In this document: one piece after another, positions 33,438 through 42,028 of the stretch
Numbering within the stretch: position 1 is the stretch's first letter
How the letters are laid out: every line of letters starts with the position of its first letter
NCBI GenBank assembly: GCA_963792075.1
Contig: CAWBUW010000007.1
Location: 186,001-250,000, forward strand
DNA length: 64,000 bases
Source of the DNA: CAWBUW01 sp963792075
Lineage (GTDB): Bacteria; Chloroflexota; Anaerolineae; Anaerolineales; UBA4823
Direction of reading: 5' to 3'
Position numbers and translations under genes: made by a program
Notes under the pieces: generated by a model
Database searches by the model: none
What the model was told of the DNA's origin: nothing
What the model saw: only the letters and a program-made list of their open reading frames with translations

Positions 33438-34619
33438 ATGAACGAGCTTTTCCAGCTCCAAACCTCTTACCCCTTACCCAAACTGAAGCGCCTGCCGCTG
33501 CGCGAGCAGCCGGCTTACCGGGTGACCCAAAACTCGGACGCCTGCAACCTGATCGAGCTGCTGGCGGCGTTGGTGGGCGGACCGCAGCAGATCGAGATCG
33601 CCGAAGCGCTGTTAGAACGCTTTGGCAACTTGCGCCAGTTGCACCAGGCGCACGTAGCCGAAATCGGCAGCATCCATGGAATCGGCCAACAGACCGCTAT
33701 CCGCCTCAAAGCCGCCCTGGCGTTGGGTAAGCGCTCTGTGTCAGAAACCCCTAACGAGCGCCCTACCATCCACAACCCGGCGGACGCCGCCGCGCTGGTC
33801 CAGTATGACATGAGCCTGCTGGACCAGGAGTATCTCAAGGTGATGCTGCTGGACACCCGTAATCGCGTGATGGACGTAATCGAGGTCTACCACGGGTCGC
33901 TGAATTCCTCCCAGGTGCGGGTGGCTGAGTTGTTCAAGCCAGCCATCCAACGCATGGCAGCCTCGATCCTGGTTTTTCATAACCACCCGTCCCAGGACCC
34001 AAGCCCCAGCCCGGATGACGTTGCCGTGACTCGGGCGATCGTCCAGGCAGGCAAGCTTTTGGATATCGCCTGCCTGGATCATATCGTGATCGGCGGCAAC
34101 GGGAGTTTTGTGTCGTTGAAGGAGCGGGGGCTGGGCTTCGACACGGGGAGGGTTTCGGATACGAGCTGGCCAACCCAGTTGAATGAGAAACCCTGCGCCT
34201 ATGCGGTGCGTGAAGAGATTGAAGTGATCTACGCTTACACCCGCGCCCAGGCGCTGGCGGATGGCGTGCTGGTGGATGTCAGCGCCATGGCGAAGGAAGC
34301 GGGTTTCCGCTACCCCACCGCCATCACGGCTGACCTACACGCCGCCCTGACGCCCAACCTGCGCGAGCGCTCCTTCGGACAGTCCTTCGAAGGGCGGCTG
34401 TGGGATGTGCTGTTCATTGCCTCGCTCGCTGCCCGGCGTACGGTCTGGGGCAGCCAGGCGGTTTTCAGCATCAGCCAGTCCGTCTGCCCCACCAGCCGCG
34501 GCCGGCTGCACCGGCGCACACTGCACCTGTGGATCGTCATCGGTCCCGGCGACCCGGGCAATGGGCCCAACTCCATGCCTGAGCCAGTCGTCACCATCGG
34601 ATTTCCGGAGGATTTTTGA
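33438..34619 (+). CDS. radC: RadC-family JAMM protein fused to an extra C-terminal domain
   Basis: Residues about 1-95 include a helix-hairpin-helix-like stretch (IGSIHGIGQQTAIRLKAAL). Residues about 110-240 are the RadC JAMM domain with the metal motif HNHPSQDPSPSPDD (His181, His183, Asp194) and LDHIVIGG. RadC normally ends near here at about 225-240 residues. The extra 150 residues begin EVIYAYTRAQALADGVLVDVS, similar to the DUF6573 type found in mobile elements. RadC-like proteins are common on plasmids and integrative elements, but their biochemical role is unsettled. The fusion is unusual. Confidence 0.82.
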   Translation: MNELFQLQTSYPLPKLKRLPLREQPAYRVTQNSDACNLIELLAALVGGPQQIEIAEALLERFGNLRQLHQAHVAEIGSIHGIGQQTAIRLKAALALGKRSVSETPNERPTIHNPADAAALVQYDMSLLDQEYLKVMLLDTRNRVMDVIEVYHGSLNSSQVRVAELFKPAIQRMAASILVFHNHPSQDPSPSPDDVAVTRAIVQAGKLLDIACLDHIVIGGNGSFVSLKERGLGFDTGRVSDTSWPTQLNEKPCAYAVREEIEVIYAYTRAQALADGVLVDVSAMAKEAGFRYPTAITADLHAALTPNLRERSFGQSFEGRLWDVLFIASLAARRTVWGSQAVFSISQSVCPTSRGRLHRRTLHLWIVIGPGDPGNGPNSMPEPVVTIGFPEDF

Positions 34620-35134
34620 TGAACACCTCGCAGAATCCCCCTCCCCACAGAATTGAAGAGATCCAGTACCTGCCGCATCACCACTGCCCGCGCTGCGGCG
34701 CAGCCGCCCGCACCACCCCCAGCGGCGCATGGCTTGAGCCCTACCAGGATTGGTTCGGCACCGCCCTACGCTACTGGCAGGATCACCTGGGGTATGTCCG
34801 CTTTGAATGCCGCTGCCAGCACCACCCTGAGTTCAAAGAGGGTCTGCGCGTGGCGCGCCTGGGCGATGCCATCCTGCCGCTGCACTTCGTCAATACGGCT
34901 GCGGCTGCCAGGATCGGCAAACCTCCTGCGGAGATCAACGCCGAGCGCACGCGGCTGGCAGTCGCCTTCCTGGCGGAACATGCCAACCCGGAGTTCAGCG
35001 GGTCGGTGGACTGGCTGGCGCATACCCTGCATGCCCTGGCGGCTGGGGGGCTTAGCCCCGAAGCCGCCCGCAAGCAGCTCCAGACCTGGATCGAATACCA
35101 GGAGCGTGCCCGTCCGGCAGGCGGTGTGCGATGA
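34619..35134 (+). CDS. Hypothetical protein with Cys/His cluster
   Basis: The 171-residue protein begins with HHCPRCGAAAR and later FECRCQHHPEFKEG, a probable zinc site. A helical C-terminal half follows (TRLAVAFLAEHANPEF, LSPEAARKQLQTWIEY). The ATG overlaps the radC stop by one base and follows GGAGGA. No family was recognised. It is in the DNA-processing operon. Confidence 0.6.
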   Translation: MNTSQNPPPHRIEEIQYLPHHHCPRCGAAARTTPSGAWLEPYQDWFGTALRYWQDHLGYVRFECRCQHHPEFKEGLRVARLGDAILPLHFVNTAAAARIGKPPAEINAERTRLAVAFLAEHANPEFSGSVDWLAHTLHALAAGGLSPEAARKQLQTWIEYQERARPAGGVR

Positions 35135-35709
35135 GCATCACCATCACCAACGCCTCCGTCTCAGCGGTGGTGCGCGGCTACGGTCATACCCGTGAGGGGC
35201 TGGTCATCTGGCTGGAACTGGCGCCCCAGCACCCCAAGGTCAGCGGGGCGATCCGGGCCGAGCTGACCAGCAACACCCGGCGCTACCTGCGCCTGCGCGA
35301 TGAAGACAGCGGCCATTACAAGATGGTCTATGGCCTGGGGCGCGGCTACCTGAACCTGACCGCGGATGCCCCGGAGCTGGCTGTCGGTCACCGGGCGCGG
35401 GCACAGCTCCTGCGCATGATCGCCCCCGAAGCGGTGCATCCGGAAGACCTGCACCAGGAATTTTATGTGCTTTCCTGGCCTGGCATCGATCCGGCCACCG
35501 CCCTCGCCGCTATCCTCGAGCGCAGCACGCCCTTCCCGGTGCAGATCGGCTGGGGCGCTTACCTGCTCTCCCGCGCCCTGCAAGACTACGACGCTGAACC
35601 ACTGGTTACCGGCGGCCAGGCGCCGCAGGGCTACGCCTTCCAGCACGACACTCCCTGGGCAGACATCCTCTCCCAGGGGGTGCGCAATGGAGACATCACT
35701 CTCTCTTAA
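35131..35709 (+). CDS. Hypothetical protein of the DNA-processing operon
   Basis: The 192-residue protein starts in a 4-base overlap (ATGA) with the gene before. It is beta-rich in its first half (ITITNASVSAVVRGYG, GLVIWLELAP) and helical later; no signal peptide or metal motif. No family was recognised. Two hairpins follow it before the large helicase gene. Confidence 0.55.
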   Translation: MSITITNASVSAVVRGYGHTREGLVIWLELAPQHPKVSGAIRAELTSNTRRYLRLRDEDSGHYKMVYGLGRGYLNLTADAPELAVGHRARAQLLRMIAPEAVHPEDLHQEFYVLSWPGIDPATALAAILERSTPFPVQIGWGAYLLSRALQDYDAEPLVTGGQAPQGYAFQHDTPWADILSQGVRNGDITLS

Positions 35710-35712
35710 CCA

Positions 35713-35751
35713 TTCAGATGTGTGCGGCATGTACCGCCGCACACATCTGAA
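35713..35751 (+). terminator. 16-bp perfect hairpin after the 192-residue gene
   Basis: TTCAGATGTGTGCGGC (35713-35728), 7-base loop, perfect complement at 35736-35751, then an A-run. The design (T-rich start, A-rich end) would terminate minus-strand transcripts best. Confidence 0.65.
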
Positions 35752-35763
35752 AAAATAATCTTT

Positions 35764-35798
35764 TTGTGTATGCAACGGCGCAGCCGTTGCATACACAA
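35764..35798. repeat. 16-bp perfect hairpin in the leader of the methyltransferase-helicase gene
   Basis: TTGTGTATGCAACGGC (35764-35779), loop GCA, perfect complement at 35783-35798, followed by the GAAAGGA of the helicase gene. It is the second of two stacked hairpins. Confidence 0.75.
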
Positions 35799-35825
35799 TG
35801 AAGAGTAACAGAAAGGAAAAAGACA

Positions 35826-38800
35826 ATGCGTTTACAAGGTCAAGCCCAACTGGGCTACTTCCCAACCCCACCCTCCCAACTGCCGCTGATCGCCTCCTGG
35901 CTCAGCCCGGCAGACGGCCGCGCCAGCCTGGTGCGAGCTTTAGACCCCTGCGCCGGGGAAGGCCATGCCCTGGCGTACCTGGCTGACCAGTACAACGGCA
36001 GCCTGGTCACCTACGGCATCGAGCTTTCTCCCCAGCGCGCGGATGAAGCCAGCAAAGTGCTGGATCACGTGCTCAACACCGGCTTCGAGAATGCGGTGCT
36101 GACCGAAGAAACCTTCTCGCTCCTGTTTTTAAATCCACCGTACGATGGCGAAACATCCACCGGCGGTGGGGAGCGCATGGAATACACTTTCCTGAACAAC
36201 AGCACCCGCCTGCTGGTGCGCGGCGGCGTCCTGGTCTACATCATCCCCGAGCCGCGCATCAGCGAGAAGATTGCGAAACACCTAGCTGGCTGGTACGAAG
36301 CGCTGCGCTGCTTCCGCTTCGCCGGCGAGGAGTACGAGCGCTTCAAGCAGGTGGTGATCTTTGGCGTGCGCCGGCTGGTGTACCGCCAGCCCTCCAACGA
36401 ACACGTGGCAGCCATCACCTGTTGGGCGGGTGGCCAGGTCTGCGCCGCTGAAGCAGAAATCACAGATGAAACGGATATGCCGCTGCTTGCGCCTGCCTTC
36501 ACCCCGCTAACAGAGCTATCCACTGGCAGCGGCGCTTTCACGATCCCCCCCTCGCCGCTGCACGGTCCGCGTGGCGCGGTTTTTAGCTTCAAGTTCACCC
36601 CTGTCAGCCTGGAAGACTACCTGTTCGCCGCGCACCGCGCAGCCCTGGCACTGGAGAAAACCCCCGCCTGGCGGGAGCTGATTCCCGAAACCGAGCCGCC
36701 AACCATCACCCCCGCCATCACGCCCAAGCTGGGGCACGTCTCCATGCAGGTCTCTGGCGGGCTGCTGGGCACCAACCTGGTGACGGACGAGGCCGGCCGC
36801 GGGCTGCTGATCAAAGGCGGCACCGAGAAGTTCACCGTGCGGGTGGATGATCCCAACGAAGAGGCGCTCCCCGAGTTTGACCCGGATAACGCTGACCAGC
36901 GCAAGAAGCTGTTCCGCATCCGGGTGGAAGAGCGCTCGCGTCCGGTGCTGTACACGCTGGACGAGGCGGGCAACCTGGTCTGCCTCTACCAGCCTGACGC
37001 CATCCGCGACGTGCTGCGTGAGCATGTCAGCCGGCTGGCGAAGCAGCTCGAAGCACGCAATGTGCCCCGATACGACCGCAAGCCGGACCCCTGGGAGTGG
37101 CAGCTTATGGCGCCGCTCTCGCCGGGCCGCTCGCTGGCAGGGCGCAGCGAAACCGGCCTGACCGCGCCGCAGAAGCACTTCGCTATCGCCCTGGGGCGCC
37201 TGCTGCTGGCACAGGGCAGCGGGATCATCTCCTTAGAGATGGGTGCGGGCAAGACCACCATCGCCCTTGCGGTGGCGGAGTACCTGCAGACTGCCCTGGC
37301 TCGCCGGGGTGCTGCCCGCTCCGCCTACCCGGTGCTGGTGGTCGGTCCTGGCCTGGTCACCGGCGAAGAGAACTGGCCCAAAGAAGTGCGGGAGGTCATC
37401 CCTGGCGCGGCAGCTCAGGTGGTCGAGATCGCCGCCCACCCACTCCCCAAGCCTGCCCGGCTCCGGGATTGGGCCAAGGCGCTGGGCCTTCACCTGGATG
37501 AAAGCCGCTTTGTGGACCTGCCAGCCCGCAGCGCCTGGTTGTCAATCCTGGATGCCGCGCAGCAGCAGGGGGTTCTGCTCAACCCCCAACAGCGCTTTGC
37601 GCTCTGGCATACGCTCAAGCAACATGCCCAGGCGCTGCCGGAAGATCAAGAGCCAACCGGCGAGACACCCACCCTTCTCGATGCCCGCATCGGCGGCTTT
37701 GGCTGGCTGGGGCTGGGCGACCTGCCGCGCGACCCTGCCCACGAAGCTGAGATTCACCGTCGCTACAGCCTGGCGCAGTTCCTGCAGGAGTACCGTTCCG
37801 AGGCGCTGCCGCCGAAGTGCTATGCGGTCATGTCTTACGAAACTGCCAAGCTCGGCTCGGGCCGGTTGCCGGCCATGTCAACTCGGCTGCGGCGGGTCTA
37901 CCAGTACGATGATGGGGTGTTGAAGAAGAAGATCATCCGGGTGTGCACCTGCCCCGGCTGTGGGCAGTTGGTCAGCGAGGAATATGACGAGCAGGGTCAG
38001 CCGGTGGCAGGAGGGCTGATCACGCCGGGCAAGCGCGCCGACCAGTTTGTAGGTGCTCGGAGGCGTTTCTGCCAGGCGCCGGTCGCCCGGCATACCTGGG
38101 ATGCGGAGAATGGCAGGCACGAGCTGCGCACCCACGATCCCGATGGGAATCCGTACCTTTGCAATACCCCGCTGTTCTCCAATACGGCCCTGCGCCGCGA
38201 AGCCGCCGCGCGCTATATCCAGCGCAAAGCGCAGCATGCCTTTCCCCTGCTCTTAGTAGATGAATTGCATGACGCCAAAGCCAAGGGCACCGGCAACGGC
38301 TGGGCGCTGACCGCCCTGACCAACGCCGCCCGCTACACCCTCGGGCTGACCGGCACGCTCTTTTCCGGTTACGCCACCGACATCTTCTGGCTGATGTACC
38401 GCCTCTCGGGGCAGGTACGCCGCGAGTTCGGGTTTCACGACGAAGGGCGCTGGGTCAAGAAGGTCGGGCTGCGGCGCTTTACCTTCTACGTCACCCACCC
38501 GGACGCAGTGCAAGAAGACGGCTCGTACACCGGGCGGCAGTACCTCAACCGGGTGGATGAAAAGCCCGGCATCCTGCCCGGGATCATCCGCTACGGGCTG
38601 CCCAACATCGTCTTTGGCAGCCTGCAGGATGTAGACCTGCCGCTGCCGCCCTACCGCGAAGAGATGGCCTGGCTGAACCTCTCGCCTGCCATGCAGGACC
38701 AGTACAGCCAGGCGGATGGCTCCGGTTTCGACACGCCGCTGCCCTCCTCGCTGTACGCCTGGGCGATCACGGAGATGAAGGATGGAGCGCGTGGTGCGTT

Positions 38801-39686
38801 GAGCGTGTGGCTCAACACTGCCCTGAACCGCCCCGACGCCATGTTCCGCGACGAGACGGTGACCTTCAACCGGCGCATCGTCGGCAAAGGCAAGTACGCT
38901 CTGCGGCAGGAAGAAGAGGTGATGGAGCTGCCCGCCGTCGAGGAGATCTCGCCCAAGGACCTGTGGCTGGCAGAGCGCTGCCTGGCGGAGCGCCGGGAAG
39001 GGCGCAAGACCCTGGTTTTCCTGCGCCAGACCGGCAAGCGCGACGTGCAGCCGCACGTGGCGCAGGTGCTGCAAGAGCACGGCTTGCGGGTGGATGTGCT
39101 CTCGCCCGCCGTCAACCCTCGCGGGCGGGTCGCCTGGATCCAGAAGCATGCGCCTGCCATGGACGTGCTGCTGACCAACGCCCGGCTGGTGAAAGTGGGG
39201 CTCAACCTGCGCATGTTCTCCACGGCGATCTTCTATGAAATCGAATGGTCGCTGGCGATCCTGTGGCAGGCCATGCGTCGGGTATACCGCCCGGGCGCCT
39301 CGCTGCCGGTGCGCGTGATCTTCCCCGCCTATGCCGGCACGCTCGAAGAGCGCGCCCTCAGCCTGCTCGGCCAGAAGATGAAAGCCGCCAGCCTGTTCTA
39401 CGGCGACGAGGTGACCTCCGCCCTGACCGAAGAAGACGAGTCCGACTTCCTCAACGACCTGGTGCGCTCCGTGCTGAAAAAAGAGCAGTTCGCCCGCGCC
39501 GCCAGCATCTTCGCCACCGAAAACGACCTGACCGCCTCGCCGCTCGGTTCGCCTACGGCCATCAGCCCCCAGGCCGCCGTGGTGATGACACTGCAGGAGT
39601 GGATGGTGCAGCGCGGCATCGATCGCCAGCACGGCGCTCGCCGCCGCCGCGAGCTGCCTGCTGGACAGTTGGTGTTACCGTTCTAA
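35826..39686 (+). CDS. Methyltransferase-SF2 helicase fusion (1286 residues)
   Basis: The N-terminal 240 residues are an amino-methyltransferase-like domain with GYFPTPPSQLPLIASW, the AdoMet site ALDPCAGEGHAL and catalytic motif NPPYDG (Asn103-Tyr106). From about residue 440 an SNF2/SF2 helicase follows: Walker A MGAGKTT (around 473-478), Walker B LLVDELHDAK (Asp about 812), the TGTLFSG motif, and QAMRRVYRPG in the C-terminal lobe. CTCPGC and other Cys pairs near 700 suggest a zinc insert. Fusions of this kind on mobile elements are thought to modify or protect transferred DNA or remodel protein-DNA complexes. This is the last gene of the DNA-processing operon. Confidence 0.85.
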   Translation: MRLQGQAQLGYFPTPPSQLPLIASWLSPADGRASLVRALDPCAGEGHALAYLADQYNGSLVTYGIELSPQRADEASKVLDHVLNTGFENAVLTEETFSLLFLNPPYDGETSTGGGERMEYTFLNNSTRLLVRGGVLVYIIPEPRISEKIAKHLAGWYEALRCFRFAGEEYERFKQVVIFGVRRLVYRQPSNEHVAAITCWAGGQVCAAEAEITDETDMPLLAPAFTPLTELSTGSGAFTIPPSPLHGPRGAVFSFKFTPVSLEDYLFAAHRAALALEKTPAWRELIPETEPPTITPAITPKLGHVSMQVSGGLLGTNLVTDEAGRGLLIKGGTEKFTVRVDDPNEEALPEFDPDNADQRKKLFRIRVEERSRPVLYTLDEAGNLVCLYQPDAIRDVLREHVSRLAKQLEARNVPRYDRKPDPWEWQLMAPLSPGRSLAGRSETGLTAPQKHFAIALGRLLLAQGSGIISLEMGAGKTTIALAVAEYLQTALARRGAARSAYPVLVVGPGLVTGEENWPKEVREVIPGAAAQVVEIAAHPLPKPARLRDWAKALGLHLDESRFVDLPARSAWLSILDAAQQQGVLLNPQQRFALWHTLKQHAQALPEDQEPTGETPTLLDARIGGFGWLGLGDLPRDPAHEAEIHRRYSLAQFLQEYRSEALPPKCYAVMSYETAKLGSGRLPAMSTRLRRVYQYDDGVLKKKIIRVCTCPGCGQLVSEEYDEQGQPVAGGLITPGKRADQFVGARRRFCQAPVARHTWDAENGRHELRTHDPDGNPYLCNTPLFSNTALRREAAARYIQRKAQHAFPLLLVDELHDAKAKGTGNGWALTALTNAARYTLGLTGTLFSGYATDIFWLMYRLSGQVRREFGFHDEGRWVKKVGLRRFTFYVTHPDAVQEDGSYTGRQYLNRVDEKPGILPGIIRYGLPNIVFGSLQDVDLPLPPYREEMAWLNLSPAMQDQYSQADGSGFDTPLPSSLYAWAITEMKDGARGALSVWLNTALNRPDAMFRDETVTFNRRIVGKGKYALRQEEEVMELPAVEEISPKDLWLAERCLAERREGRKTLVFLRQTGKRDVQPHVAQVLQEHGLRVDVLSPAVNPRGRVAWIQKHAPAMDVLLTNARLVKVGLNLRMFSTAIFYEIEWSLAILWQAMRRVYRPGASLPVRVIFPAYAGTLEERALSLLGQKMKAASLFYGDEVTSALTEEDESDFLNDLVRSVLKKEQFARAASIFATENDLTASPLGSPTAISPQAAVVMTLQEWMVQRGIDRQHGARRRRELPAGQLVLPF

Positions 39687-39729
39687 GAAAACCACCCTGC
39701 TCGATGCAAATCGGGCAGGGTGGTTGCGC
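39669..39729 (+). repeat. Direct repeat copy 1: helicase 3' end plus terminator hairpin
   Basis: This 61-base segment covers the last codons of the helicase gene (LVLPF-stop) and the hairpin AACCACCCTGC...GCAGGGTGGTT (39690-39725). It matches 41651-41711 at 53 of 61 positions. In the hairpin one A/T change is matched by a T/A change in the partner arm, so pairing is conserved. Confidence 0.85.
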
Positions 39730-39882
39730 ATAAAGGAATAAATCGCTCATGATCCTTCTGTTGAATTGGATCGAAAAGAGTATTGTGCGTATGCGATTTC
39801 TTCTGTATACTAAATTAAGAGATAGCGGGTGTAAACTCTTAGTCCATTTCTTAAAAAACAAATTCATAGTGGGAGAAAAATC

Positions 39883-40712
39883 ATGTACAAACGCTTATTC
39901 CTTTTTACGGTTGCACTTGTTGGTGTAATGATCGTATCTTTTGCTTATTTTCGAAACCTGGATCAGCAAGCCAATCCTCAAAATTCCCTCTTCTTCAAGC
40001 CCCGGCGTTTGTCGGGTCTGCGCAGGCTGGTTCGAGTGAAATTGGCTCGAACCTGGATGCTGAAGCGGGAATTGCAGCGTATTATCAATCTCCAGATGCG
40101 ATCACCTTAAGCCAGGTACGCTCTTCGTTCAGGACGATTGAAACTGAGACCGCTGATTATATCCTTGGTTCGGTGGCTGTTCCAAATCATTTTGAGCATT
40201 TCGATGTGCATGTCTATGTTCATAAGGATGGCTGGATCCTGGCCTATTATCTGAGAACCGATCGAACCAGTAAAATTATTGACGCGAAAAATAGAACAAT
40301 CACCACGACAAAATTAAAAACGGTAGTTGCCGCAGTAGCTAGTGCTGCAGGGGCTCCCTTCAATGATGTGAGCTATTATGATTTCCGTTACCCCAATGCA
40401 ACAAACATGTTGTTAATTGCTGAGGACGTAGTCAATGGGCAAGACTTCACCATTTTCTTACCGTCAAATTATAGCTTTTACGAGCGAGGATGGGCGATGT
40501 ATACGACTCGCCTCGATAGTTTTGATGGCTTTCTAGTAGATGGCGTAGATATTATCGACACTCAGCAAACTTGGGGTGGTGATTATATGCGTTATGGAAC
40601 CATTTCTGCTGCCCAACTTTTACCAGATATTACCCATACTATAGTCGTTTCTCGCCCTAATTGGGATACCAACTCCTGGGGCGCAGTGGTGATTGTTTAT
40701 AGAGTGCCATAA
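39883..40712 (+). pseudogene. Secreted protein of unknown function, split by a frameshift
   Basis: The frame from 39883 starts with a signal peptide (YKRLFLFTVALVGVMIVSF) but runs into a stop at 40110. The minus-one frame is open from before 39990 (LLQAPAFVGSAQAGSSEIG) through to the TAA at 40710-40712 and includes a long beta-rich domain (FEHFDVHVYVHKDGWILAYYL). Joining the two near 39985-39990 gives one protein of about 275 residues. A single-base indel or a sequencing error explains this best. The fold is unknown. It shares a one-base stop/start overlap with the next secreted protein. Confidence 0.6.
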
Positions 40713-41350
40713 TGAAGAAACGCCTATCCATTCTTCCCATAGTCATTTTGCTGGCGGTGGGGGCATTTATATTTGAAGCGAAAGGAGAAACCACCAGCAT
40801 TATCGTGAATGGCGCTGATGCCACCGTTGACTTGCCCACGGTTGCCTCATCTCCACTCAATACACTTATTGCCAATGTCGCGCCACGGTTTGTGGTGGAA
40901 TTTGCCAATACCATCAAATATTACAATGTTACAACACCGTCCTTAGAGCTCCTGAGCTTATTAGGGCAGATTGGTGACCGGTTCATCATTCAATATGCCA
41001 ATGCAAATGTGTTCAAGACTTTAGCATACCCGATAGACCAGATGAACGATCACTATCCTCCCATCATCAGCGATTTGTCAGTAAACCTCGCGGGGATCGT
41101 GCAATGGGATACCGATGAGGTGGCGACCTCTCTAATGCAATACGGTACCTCGCCGGGCGAATTTATTTACACGCTGAGTGATCCACTGTACTTCAAGCTG
41201 CACCAGCTCCCCCTGACCGGTCTGGTAGCGGGCACGAAATATTACTATAAAGTTGTCTCTGTCGACCGGAGCGGGAATATTGCAGAAAGCGCGGAAGGGA
41301 GTTTCACTGCCAGCCTGAGCATCTACTTGCCGATTGTCATAAGGAAGTAG
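40712..41350 (+). CDS. Secreted fibronectin-III-like protein ending in YLPIVIRK
   Basis: The 212-residue protein has a signal peptide (SILPIVILLAVGAFIFEAKG) and a middle region of unknown fold. A C-terminal fibronectin-III/purple-acid-phosphatase-N-like domain follows (IVQWDTDEVATSLMQYGTSPG, TGLVAGTKYYYKVVSVDRSGN). The last residues, SIYLPIVIRK, match a motif seen after Pro/Thr linkers in other exported proteins here (VFLPLVTNN, VFLPRIERP). It lies between 61-bp direct repeats, so it may be recently acquired cargo. Confidence 0.7.
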   Translation: MKKRLSILPIVILLAVGAFIFEAKGETTSIIVNGADATVDLPTVASSPLNTLIANVAPRFVVEFANTIKYYNVTTPSLELLSLLGQIGDRFIIQYANANVFKTLAYPIDQMNDHYPPIISDLSVNLAGIVQWDTDEVATSLMQYGTSPGEFIYTLSDPLYFKLHQLPLTGLVAGTKYYYKVVSVDRSGNIAESAEGSFTASLSIYLPIVIRK

Positions 41351-41650
41351 AACGGGCAGAAAATTAAAACTCAGGATACATATGGGAGCAAACTGCTAGA
41401 TGAGAGTTAGTCAGCTAGAACGCCCTTGATACTTACCTGAAAGGGGGCAGCCTCACGATGCTGGATGGCGATCTGGAAGATTCTCCGCGGGCTTATAAGC
41501 CGTTTGGGCAGGCATCGCTGCGCAACAAGAGCTGATAGTGGTTGGGAGCAAGTTCATCCTGCGTATCGACCGTTTGGTAGATAACCTTGAAGATTTTTTT
41601 AGAAGCTTATCTATCGCTGAGTGTGCTTCTTAATTGTTCCTGTTGAATAG
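41351..41650. other. Decayed sequence before the second direct repeat
   Basis: Frames between 41430 and 41635 read like a broken gene end: one gives YLKGGSLTMLDGDLEDSPRA, and after a shift another gives GIAAQQELIVVGSKFIL up to a TAA near 41632. I could not assign the family. It looks like the remains of a gene lost when the repeat-flanked cassette formed. Confidence 0.35.
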
Positions 41651-41711
41651 TAGGTATTACCGTTCTAAGAAAACCTCCCTGCCCGATTCGCATCGGGCAG
41701 GGAGGTTGCGC
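41651..41711 (+). repeat. Direct repeat copy 2, with perfect hairpin
   Basis: This copy matches 39669-39729 at 53 of 61 positions, including the coding remnant VLPF-stop. Its hairpin AACCTCCCTGCCCGAT-TCGC-ATCGGGCAGGGAGGTT is perfect over 16 bp. It marks the right border of the 2-kb secreted-protein cassette. Confidence 0.85.
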
Positions 41712-41812
41712 GTTGGGTGGAGTAGCGCTTACTCCACAGGTCTACCGCCATCACAATGCATCTGATTAGGATCTTCCCCTAGCTCACCTGCGCACCCTAG
41801 AGTCTGTGGGAA

Positions 41813-42025
41813 TCACATTTCCTTTGTATCTCTAATAAGGCATTTTCCAGGTCCAGAGAACAGGTCAACGTAGCGAATATTGCACCAGGGTTTTTGATGC
41901 ATGGCTAGTACAAGCATTTCCATATACCGCCTAATATAAAACAATTTCTCTATGATCCAGGTGCCAGATTCACGCATTCCTAGCCCATCGTCGGCTGTGT
42001 TAAGAAACTGATTACTTCCATACAC
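41813..42025 (-). pseudogene. Truncated three-Cys-motif partner protein (TcmP) N-terminus
   Basis: The 70-residue frame ends soon after IRYVDLFSGPGKCLIRD, the AdoMet-like nucleotide motif near the start of TcmP proteins. It is preceded by the typical helical lead-in (GTWIIEKLFYIRRYMEML). TcmP is normally several hundred residues long and pairs with a GMSD-type partner in conflict systems. The rest is missing, and the cut lies about 100 bases from the direct repeat at 41651. It follows the HEPN protein by three bases, so it was once the last gene of the defence operon. Confidence 0.65.
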
Positions 42026-42028
42026 TTG

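Noticed and set aside
38253..39632. 459-residue minus-strand open frame
   Set aside because: It is an antisense shadow of the GC-rich helicase gene; it has His/Gly-rich nonsense composition and no ribosome-binding site.
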